From assembly GCA_947044365.1 (NCBI GenBank), contig OX345636.1, positions 10,374,001 through 10,438,000 of the forward strand: 64,000 nucleotides of DNA, given 5' to 3'. Both the position numbers and the translations under genes were made by a program. This DNA is from Petrosia ficiformis. Its lineage: Eukaryota > Porifera > Demospongiae > Haplosclerida > Petrosiidae. Positions 24,003 to 36,000 of the stretch are shown piece after piece (within the stretch, counting starts at the first letter, position 1; each line of letters opens with the position of its first letter). The notes below the pieces were generated by a model. The model saw only the letters and a list, made by a program, of their open reading frames with translations. It searched no databases and was not told the origin of the DNA.

Positions 24003-27000
24003 CATGTACATGTATGGTATTGCAAAATTTTGCATACTGAAATAATGAAATACCCTTTTAATTAAATAATTTATGTGCCACACCCATAATTTTAAGCAGA
24101 TGGCCAGCTGAAATAGTACTTAGCAGTGTTTGTTAGGCTTTTCTAAGTAGCAATTGGGGTAGTGGTTGCTACAACATTAAGCACTGGCTCCAAGCATTCT
24201 CCATGAAAGTTACTTTGTAGCTCCGCCTATTTCAAGCCATGTGCTGTGCACGTGACTCGCAACGTTTGCAGTTTTGAGCACTTCTCTTTGTAAAAAGTTT
24301 CGTAGGACTCGTTGAGGATCTTTCTTTCTTCTTTGAGATAAAACAGTGACTAAATGTAAGACTTATAGTATAAACAAGGAGAAGACTATACTAACTATAC
24401 CAACTGTAGTATAATGGTACTAAACGCTTTCAGTTATAAAGCAACAAGTAAGTAATGACATGTTAGTTTGTATATGTATATATACGCGTATATAACATTA
24501 TTATACAAACTAACATGTACAGTAATTACATGTATCTTGCCTGTTCTTTTTTTCTGCATGTCAAATTTCACTTTATTATGTTACATCATTATAATCATAC
24601 ATGTCTATTAACATCAAACTATGCATATAAAGTCATCACAACTCAATTTTGAGGTCATCATGAATGTGAACAGACTTTAAATGCTACATGTACATGTACA
24701 CAATGTATGTAGCAGACTTACTTTGGTTTTGCAAGTTGATCTGGAAGATTTGGAGATTGGAACATGATTTTGCCTATAATAGAGATATGGTAAATAATGT
24801 TATAATACTCTGTATAATATAAGTATACAACCAGAGTTTGCTCTAGGGTAGGAGTTCATTAATATTCATGAGTAATCAAGTTTGTATTAATCTTAGTTTT
24901 CACTCTATGTTTTTAGGTACCATACAATAACAAACTACTACTATTATTAATTTGTTTCAAGAGCTGAACACCTTTCAGTTATAAAATAAACAATTTTAGG
25001 TGTCCAACAGTCCACTTTAGGCGTCTAGGGCAGAGTGGGAAATAACGGTGCTCCAGTGCTCATTTGTACACCAACATTATAGCTTAAAGAGCACCAGATT
25101 ATGACATAACAACAATGGATGCTACAACATGTAGTTACATGTAGTTGTACTATGGTGAACACTGGTGATGGAATTGCTCACCAGACGTTGTAGGCTTATT
25201 TCTTGCCATGGTCTATGGACACCTAAACACCCTCTAGAGCAAACTGTATACATGTACATGTGCCACAAAATCAATTTTGACAAAACATTTACATTTATTC
25301 GGTCATTACTTGGTCTACATGAACATTGTATGTTATAAAGGAAGCCAACAAAATGTGGTATCTTCCTTCCGACTCTTATATATTGAATAAATTGAATTAT
25401 TGCCCAATGCTATACTATGTATAGTAATATGATTATTATAAGGAGAAAATGGGTTACTTCTCCACCAATACTACAATGTACATGTTTTAACATACATTAA
25501 ATGTGACTAGCAACGAGAAAACCCAGGATTATGGTTCACATTAATTTTGAACAAATGCTTAGTGATTCTATTATAAGTACAGGAAGTCAACTTGGTATCC
25601 ATATAAAAGTAACTATTGTTTCCCTTAGATACCAAGTTCATGCTGTATCCTGTTCAAAATGACCTAATAATGACATTTAATTTAAATTTAAGCATTTGGT
25701 AAAAATTAGGGCTGCCGCGATATAACGATATATCATATATCGCGACATAACTGTGCACGATATATCATATCGCGAAATTTTTTTTATATCGATACAAAAA
25801 AAAGGTGTGGCAATTAATTTGTGTAGTCACGCCCATGCAATGTTAACACGTAAAAGATGGCAGAGTCCAGTGAGCTCGTATATCAAGAAGATTTATATAC
25901 TCACCCTCGAGCTAAGAGTAAAGCGTGGATTGGATTCACTTCGGTTTCAAGAAAGACTCCATGGGAAAGCTTATCAAAGACAAAGTTGTTTGTAGGATTT
26001 GTCAGTCGTCGATCGCGTACTCTGGAAACACTTCTAACCTGACCTACCATCTTCAAAAACAACATCTTTTAGCTTTCAAGGAAGTAGAGAAAGAAAGGAA
26101 ACCCTTGAAAGACGATGAAAAGCAGGCTAAGCAACTAGCAATTGAGGACGCAATTTCCAACACTGTACCCTACACTAAAGAGTCTACAAAGTACAAGAAG
26201 ATAGTGAATGCAACTTCACAGTTTATTAGTGAATCTATGATGCCAGTGCTAAATAAGGTCCTTTGACCACTTTAGTAGATATCATTTTTAATTTCTTGTT
26301 TGTATGTACACATATTGTATACCTTGGATGCTTTAGTTTGTCGTTGTTTATTTTACTGTCTATATTTCATTCCATTATTTTATATTTTTGTATTTGGGGA
26401 GGTCTTCTTATTAGCCGATTGTGCTATCTGTCCAACCCTTATGCATTGTCTTCTGCATTAAAATTTTCATAGAGAAAAAAAAAAAAAAAAAAAAGTGTCA
26501 GTGATAGATGAACCTAGTTTTAGGAAACTTCTTTGATTCAAGAATCAACCTTTTACTCATGTATCATTTATTCTTTAAACATTTATCACTTGAACATTGA
26601 ATGAAATTTCGACTCCTGAATCTTATTCAATGTGGCATAAAAACAATATAGTACATTACATATTAAAATTTTAATGTTTATGTCATGACATATGTCATAT
26701 CGTGACATAAACTGCCATGACATATAACATGGAAAATTTCCATATCGTGGCAGCCCTAGTAAAAATTATCATGAGCCATACATAATTATGTCATGGCCAG
26801 CAAATTTTGACTGGCCAAACTACATGTAGGTTTTTGTCCACAAAATGTCCAATTGTCAATTGTTATTTAGTACTGTGTTTAGAGTTGTGAGAATTCAGTA
26901 TTAAAAGTGCATAAACGTACTTCCATTATACCAGTATAGAAAACCTTGAGAATCCATACCAATACGTTCAAGAGTTGCCTGAGATAGATAGATAAAAACA

Positions 27001-30000
27001 GTACAAGTATATACACGTAGATACACACATGTAGATACATATACATGTAGATGTACATGTATGTAGATAGATACATATACATGTACATGTATATAATAAT
27101 TATTATAATGGAGAATCAGTGATGTACCAGCTATATAATAGTGATATGACTGTTTGTGAGTATGAGTGAGATACTGTACATGTGAGTGAGATACTGTCCA
27201 TGTACATGTACAGGTATGTATGTACATGGACATGTGTACAATGTACATGTACATGTACATGTATGTCACTAAAAGTTCACTATACAATATAGTAATTAAT
27301 CAGTAGTTTCATATTACACTGCAGTAGTTTTGACAGTAATTATATAGTAATTGGTAACTCAATACTGAAGCAATGGATTTATGTTTTACATACACAAAAA
27401 AGAACGGGAAGAATAATTACATGTATTAGAAAATGTTATATACACATGTACATGTACATGTACATGTACATGTACATGTAGATAACAAGATAGTTTGTGT
27501 CTGTGTCTGTGTCTATGTGTGCGTGTGTCACGGTGTGTGTATGTGTGTGAGAGCTGTTATACTAAAGGTCATTTATGTAGAATGAATACTAACAAAGTGA
27601 TTGCTTTCAGATTATGCACTATAATACTACATGTACATGAATAATAGTCACAATCTGATGATATCCAATTCAATCAGACAAATAACACAAAAATATAGAC
27701 ACAACTTCAAGTGTATCAAAGGCTTTCAAACCACATATCAGATACATGTACATGTACATGTATACATGTAGTATAATATGTGTACACACTAAACAGTACA
27801 TATAACATGTAGTATAATATGTGTACACACTAAACAGTACATATTGTTTTACTGACTAAATAATTATAGTATACATTTAAGTACATGTGTATACTTAATC
27901 CCTACACAAACAAGATTATGGAGAAAAAATTATCTCTATCATTGCTTTGTGGTGTCCAACATTCAGTAATCATGTGACTAAAGAACCACAATCTGTTGAT
28001 GTAAGTGGGCAATGGAATACGATCCAGACTGCATAATAACTGCAGACTGCATAATAACTTACAAGTACTCAGTAATCATGGCTGACTTTCTCATTTCACA
28101 CAACATCTCATTGTACAGGAAGATATTACTTTAATTATCTACTCTTATTATCTTTTAGAGGTTCTTACAGGAATATATTGTGTTCTATTACGCACCACAA
28201 CCACACACATTAATTGACCGAGTCTCTGGAATGACACAACTTCCTTAAATATGTACATGTACACAAACACATACATGTGTATATACATACATGTACATGT
28301 ACATTGTATATAATTATATATACATGTACATGTACATGTACATACATCAAACCTGTGGGAAAGGAATGGCCCTAGTGCCATGCCATAATAGTTATATACA
28401 TGTAAGTACATGTACGTGTGTACATGTACATGCATATGTACAAATATATATACATGTGTACGCAGTGAAAACACATTTTTGCATTCATATAATTTAATTA
28501 TACTATACATGTACACTCATAACATTTGTTGTTGAATAAAAATTATAGACATCTGCTAAATAATTAAATGTACATGTACATGTAACTACAATGTACATGT
28601 ATTATACATGTATTATACAACTGTACATGTATGTACACATGTACATAACATACATGTAATGTTATATAATTATAATAATGTAATTACAAAAGTTGGCAAA
28701 TATAGAAATTTGAGAGTAGTCATCCGTAATGTACATCCCAATTATACATGTACATGTATACACATAATATTATTGTGATAATATAATTATAAAAGTTGGC
28801 AAATATAGAAAGTTCATATTTTCCATTAGACATTCAAAGCCCTATTGTGATATTGTAACAGTACATGTACATGTATATACGCTGTACATGTACATGCATA
28901 AGTGTTCTGTACACAGATAGACAAATAGATCTACATGTGCACGTAATTACAAAGATAATTAGATGCATGTAGATGTACATCAAGAGTATAGACACATATA
29001 CACATGTATGTACATGTATATGTACATGTACATGTACACACGGTGTATACTAGAAAATACTAGTATTCAAATAGATGTACACAGTGTTTCCCCCAGGATG
29101 AATATTATGGGTGGGGGAGTGAATCAGTGGTACATGACATTTGGTCAACAATGCTCATAAAACTGTGTTTTTCAGCATAAACTTTAAAATTAAAGGACGG
29201 GGAAGCAAGGCTAAAAGGTGGGGGAGCACCATGTTATCACCCTTTAGGAGAAACACTGAATGTACATGTAGTATACTAAAAAATACTATACATGTACTGA
29301 TATTCAAATGTAGTATAGTATTGTATTATACATGTAATACACAATATATATAAATTATAGGAGCAATGGTTCATGTAATCCTAACTTTTTAATTGGAGTA
29401 TTATGGTAGTCTCCTACATAGTATATATTTAGGAGTGGAATTTCTACAATGTATATATATTAGGGCTGGGACGAAGGTAGAAAAACAACCTTTGAAGCTT
29501 TGTCGGGAAAAATGAACAAACCTTCGAAGATTCACACGTGTTTTTATCAACGTTGCTCTTACCTTGTTTGGCAATATAATGCCTCCAAAACTGGATTATT
29601 GCTTCATAATAAGTACTAGTCTTGTTCCTGTCACTATTTCTACTTGGATTTAGCATCGCTTGAATGAAAAATTAGGCAGAAACAGCCAACAACACAGCCT
29701 CAACTTTTCTTGGACACACCCACAATTTTAACCACACGTTTAGATTGCAAAAGTGCGCATGTGCAAACATTGAAGGGGGCGTGGCAGCGAAGCTTCGAAG
29801 GGAGAAATTTAGCTTCGAATGCGGAATAAACGAACGAAGGTTCGAATATTCCAACCTTTTTCCCAGCCTTAATATACATTTAGTATAGTACCATATATGC
29901 TCTATCATTCAAGCTAGTTTACATGAAGGAAGAGCATTATAGAGTTGCTTACCACATCAGTTGGTTTTGAGAGTTGTGAATATGAATGATGCTGTAATTC

Positions 30001-33000
30001 TGCTAATTTCTGTTGAGCTAATTTCAACTGTTGATTAGTCACTTTCTCCACTTCTCCCACCACAGCATCTTCCTGCTTAACACCGATATCAGCTGGAGGT
30101 ACAAACACACGTGCAGTGGATATAATAGAACTAGATGTAGTTATATTAGGAACTACAGTCACAAGAGGCTGAGGGGATTTAGAGCTGCGTGAGATTCTTG
30201 GATTGAATGTCGAAACAACAGGTTGCATTACGGAAGGGATAATGGGTGCCCTTATGGTGGCTATGCTGTGCGTTACTTTATCTGTTGATTGTACTAATGG
30301 CTCTACGCGGCTTTTACTAGTTGAAAGTAATGTAGAAAGAGTTGAGAGAGGAAGTGATGATGTTTTCTTAAAAGAATGTGTATTTTCAATTGATGTAGTT
30401 AGTGGTGTTGCTAAGGATGTTGCTAGGGAATTGCTCACATGTTCAACTGCAGTTGTACGATGTTCTGATGACGAAACAGTTGATGAGACTTCAGAAGATG
30501 ATTGCTTGCTGGGCAAAACTTGAATTTGGTGCAAGTGACCTGTCAAATTTTGGGATAACTTATGGGGAGATATAGTTGGTTTGTAGGTTTGAGGAAGAGT
30601 TACTAAAGATGAAGAAGTGAAAGGAAATCCAGAACTCAATGGACTGTGAGAGATTGTAGATAATACATGTATATTGGAGTTACTAGTACTACGAATTCCT
30701 TCAGATGTAGGTGTCGACATGGTTGATGGCAACACAGAGGTCATGACTGTAGATGAAGTAGGCATTGTTGACAAAGAGGAATCTGAGGTCATAACTTTGG
30801 ATGGTACAGGTGGTATTAATGTACTAGTAGTAGTAGACACATCACAAGTAGATCCACTTTGAATAGCTGATGAGCTAAAGGGTAATTGTGGTAGTAGTAC
30901 TGTGTTATGAGTATCGGGTAAAGTTTGAAGTCCCCTTGAAATCCCTAAACCCCACGAAGGTGCCATGATTGGAGGAAGTGAAGGAATATTTCCATGAATT
31001 GTGAAAGGGATTTTTTTGGAATGAGATTTAGACGAAGGCTTCTTTACACTGTGAGAAATCACATTTGGTTGCCATGGAAATACACCACTTCCTGTAGTTG
31101 CATAACTTGTCAATGAGTCTAATGAAAAACTAGGAAGCATTGTTATTCCTTGTGGATGAAGTGGAGCAAAGGAAGGTAAGCTAGATATTATACTCGTACT
31201 GACTGATGAAGAAGATTGTGTACTAACTGATGAAGTTCCCAATGAAATATCAGTTGTCGTATTGGTCGATCTGATCACATGACTAGCAGGAGGCAGTAGT
31301 GAAGCCAATTTATCAGATGTTGTTGTATGCTGAGTTATGGCAGATGGAGAGAGATGTTTGCTACTCACTGGGCTTGTGTATGGTGTCGGTTTTGAGCTTG
31401 TAGTGGACGAAGGATACAACTGTTGGAGTTTGTCATGAACATTCCCAATCGTTTGAAAAGTATGCAGAGGAGAGGGTGAGGACGTCAGAGCAGATGAGCT
31501 AGAAAAAGTTGGAGGACCTGATGATGTAGTCACAAGACTAGTTACATGACTAAAATGAGGAGTTGAGATGACTGAAGATGTCTCTGACAAAGATTGTTTG
31601 AGAGTGTGCGAGGAAGAAGAAATGTTATCTGTTGAAGGAAGGGTTTTAGATAGCAAGTAAGGATACATTAACGGAGGTCTGTGACCAAATATACCACTGG
31701 TAGAGATTGGTTTATCACCTGAGAGAGACTCTTGGGATGAGAGCGAGGCAGTAGCTTGATTATCACTGGAAGAGGACAGCATTGATATAGACGTGCTAGC
31801 ATCTTCAAAAGTTCTTTTTCTTGTGGAGATAATAACACTACTTCCGAATTGTTTATCTGAGGAAGAAACCCTTTTTTGTGTACTGGTATAGGTTTCTTTG
31901 CCTACTACAACATTCTGTACAGGGCTATGAACTTCAGTTTCCATGGTTACTTGTCCTTTCATTGGCTTCTTGTTATTTTTGATATTCTGTTTGCTGGTGT
32001 CAACTACAACACGCTGTCTGCTATCCACTGGACTATGATCTTTAGTTTCCATTGTTACCTCTCCTTCCATTAACTTCCTATTATTTCGGATATCTTCCAG
32101 ATTCTTCCGTAATAGCGAAGAAGGTACTGTAATAGTAGTTTCCATAGTAGTATCTTCTTCATCTCTGATTTTTTTACCAACAATTTCAGCATCCATTGGT
32201 GAAGGTGTATCTTTGTTTGTATGCTTTTCTTTGTCACTGATATCTTCAATGTTCTCTTGATCTGGAGGTATGTGTTCTTTCTCAGGCTGATCATCAACAA
32301 TGTTTTTGACATTTTCTGAAGTGGTAAGTGGGGCTGGTATGTCAGAATACTCTTCTAGTTTTGGTTTATTCTCTGGAGTAGCTTTCAGCTCATCATCATC
32401 TCTGATACATGTATCTCGAACATCAATTGGTTGTGGTGTTTTACTAATGGGACTCTCTTCTTCCTTGTCTCTCCTATCTTCAACATTCTCTTGAGTACCA
32501 CCTAGTGGAGGAATATTACTAATGGGAGTCTCCTCTTCTTCCTTAAGCTCATCGTCTCTGATATCTTCAACATTCTCTTGAGTACCAGCTACTGGAGGTA
32601 TATGACTAATGGGAGTTTCTTCTTCCTTGTCTCTCCTATCTTCAACTTTCTCTTGAACATCAACTAATTGTGATGTTTTACTAATGGAGGTCTCATCTTC
32701 TTCCTTAAGCTCATCATCTCTGATATCTGGAACATTCTCTTGAGTACCAGCTAGTGGAGGAATATTACTAATGATGGTCTCTTCTTCCTCATCTCTGATA
32801 TCTTCAACTTTCTCTTGAACATCAACTGGTTGTGATGTTTTACTTATGGAGGTCTCATCTTCCTTAAGCTCATCGTCTCCGATATCTTCAACATTGTCCT
32901 GAATATGAGCTGTTAGAGGAATATTACTAATGGTAGTCCCTTCTTCCTCATCTCTGATATCTTCAACATTTTCTTGAACATCAACTGATTGTGGTGTTTC

Positions 33001-36000
33001 AGTTACGGAGGTCTCTTCTTCTTCCTTAAGTTCATCGTCTCTGGTATCTTCAATATTCTCTTGAACATCAATTGGTTGTGGTGTTTTACTTATGGAGGTC
33101 TCTTCTTCTTCCTTAAGCTCATCGTCTCTGATATCTTCAACATTCTCTTGAGTATGAGGTATTGTATTCAATGCAGTCTCCTCTTCCTTAAGCTCATCAT
33201 CTCTGATATCCTCAACATTGTCTTGAACATGAGTTGTTAAAGGAATATTACTGATAGGAATCTGTTCTTCTCCCTTAGGCTCACTGTCTCTGATATCTTC
33301 AATATTCTCTTGAGGTTGTGGTGTTTTACTGATGGGAGTCTCCTCTTCTTCCATAAGCTCATCGTCTCTGAGATCTTCAAAATTCTCTTGAGGTTGTGGT
33401 GTTTTACTGATAGGAGTCTCCTCTTCTTCCATAAGCTCATCATCTCTGATATCTTCAACATTCTCATGAAGACCAACTGGTTGTGGTGTTTTATTAATGG
33501 GAGTCTCCTCTTTATCCTTAAGGTCATCATCTCTGATATCTTCAAAATTCTCTCGAACATGAGCTGTTGGAGGATAATTACTAAAGACAGACTCCATAGA
33601 CTGATCATCATTAATGTCTTCGACATTCTCTTGAGGGGTAAGTGGTGGTGGTATAATATCCTCAACATTCTCTCGAGTACCAGCAGATGAGGGTATATTA
33701 CCGAAAGTGGACTTTTCTTCCTTATCTAAAATATCTTCAACATCTTCTAGTGGTACTGATATACTACTACCAGTTTCCATGGCAACATCCTCTAGGGTGT
33801 TATGCGATGGAGGTGGTATACTACTACCAGTTTCCATGGCTACATCCTCTAGGGTGCTACGTGGTGGTGATATACTACTACCAGTTTCCATCGCTACATC
33901 CTCTAGGGTGCTAAGTGGTGCTGGTATACCACTACCAGTTTCCATGACTGTGTTTATTTTGTCTTCTACATAATCCTGTTTATATTTGGTAACTACCTCT
34001 TGCTTGTTGTCATGGCTACCAGGTTCAGTAGTAGGGATTTCTATAACATCATGTTCTAATGGTTCGTTAATCTCCATATTTTCATCTTCCTTTTCAGACT
34101 CCTTTGACATTTGAGTTTCTTTATCCAAATCATCTAACGATTGAAGTTTCCTGAAAGAGGTACTGGTGGCCATGGAGATTGGTATGCTCTTTTCCTCAGT
34201 ATGTTCTAATTGGTCATCACTACAGAGGTTAGAATTGTTTTTGGTTTCCATGGATACTGTGCTATCATTTTCTTTCTGCTTGCTGCAGAGGTCAGGAGTA
34301 GCCTTTATTTCCTTGGCTTCTACAGATAAGGCATGTTCTCTTTCGTTATCTATTTCAACTTCTTCCAAAATGTTGCTAGTATTAGGAGAATGCTTGCTGC
34401 TTTTCTGCTGTACAATCTTGATTCTCAACTTACTCTGTATAATCCCATCTACTTCAGAATCCACTCCACTGATCGAAGTATGCATATTTTCAGTAAACTC
34501 TTGTGCATGAACACTTGCTGCTGTCCTTGTTTCATCGGTCAATCCCAGATGGCCACTTTGTGGACTGACATTTTGGTTTATGCCATCTTCTTTCTTCGTA
34601 TGTATAATCTCTTCATGTTCAGAGGGCTCTTCTTGCACTTTGAGTTGGCTATCGATTTCTCTTCCTTCTTTGTTCGATTCTTCTATCACCTGTGAAGTAT
34701 CGGTTTCTTTGTTGTCATCCTGACTCAAGTCCTGATGTTGTTGTATCACAGGATCTTTCTCCCATTCTTCCTGTACCAGAGGCACATTATCTTCACTTGT
34801 TTCTTGAGGCAAAGTGTTTTTGTCTTCACGAGAAATATCGTCTGTGTCTTTCTTGGTAACTTCAACTTTCTCTTCACCTTCAGGAGTAAAATCCTCAGCC
34901 ATTTTTTCTACAACCACTTCTTCTGTCTTTGCCTTATCTTCCTCCAAACAATCATCAGATTTCTTCTCAACAATACTTTCATCTTCATCTTCCTTCTTAA
35001 TTTTCTCTTCCTCTTCAGCTCTGGTGTCTTCAGTGTCCTTCTCCATATATTTTGTCACAACAATCGATTTGCACTTATCGCCAGTAGCTTCACTCTCATT
35101 CAAAAAACGTTTGTTTGTGCTACTTGGCTCATCAAGTGCCTCAATGTCTTCAAGATGTTCTTCATTTTTATTCATTGTAAACTCCTGTTCATCCCTCACT
35201 TTATCCTCTGAACTGCCCTCACGATCAGTCTTCTCTTCCAAATCTATTTCATTTTCGATTTCTTGCATCATGGACTCAATCGTGTTCTTCTCCCCAACAT
35301 TGTCAGTACTCTTCACAGCGACTATAGGCTCTTCAAAAGACATTTCTTTTCCAAATGGAGCTTCATGTTGTCTATTCTCTTCCTCATTGCTTTCAAGAAC
35401 AGACTTTTTGAAGTGACTCACTTCATCTTTAGAGCCTAGAAGAGCATTGCCTACTGACATTTCATCAACAACCATTTTCTGCACATCGTTCCCCTGATCC
35501 GGTTCCTGGAGTTTAGTTACAGAGGGATCATTCTTTGTGGATTTATCATCCAGTTTGTCAGTCGTACCTTCTTCTTCCATGGGCTCTTCAAATGGTTGTT
35601 CTTGAACATCAGTAGACATGTCAACATCTTCAATCTCCTTGTCTTCATTTCGCTCATCAACTAATGATTCAGATGTTCTGGATTCTGATTCTTGATCCTG
35701 AGCTACCATTGTTTCATTATTTGTAGTTAGCAATTTACTATCTGAAGGCTCTATGGTAAGTTTATTTCCATCATCAGAGGTATCTTCAACTCTGTAGGAG
35801 TTGGTAGTTGTTTCATCTGTTTCCATTTTTTCAGGTGTAAAGGTTCTCTTAGATTTCTCTGTAATTACAGGTCCATCAGGTTTAGAGTATATCGTAGAAA
35901 CTGAAAGGCTAGCATCCTTTCCGACATGTGAGCATGAGGAATCAACTCCTTTTTCTGTGTCACTTTCTAATTGATGAAGTTGCTGACTAGATGTTGTATC

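Noticed and set aside
28148..28516. 122-codon minus-strand frame
   Set aside because: Mostly translated ATGTAC repeat; only the last 19 codons have plausible splice sites and are listed as a tentative exon.
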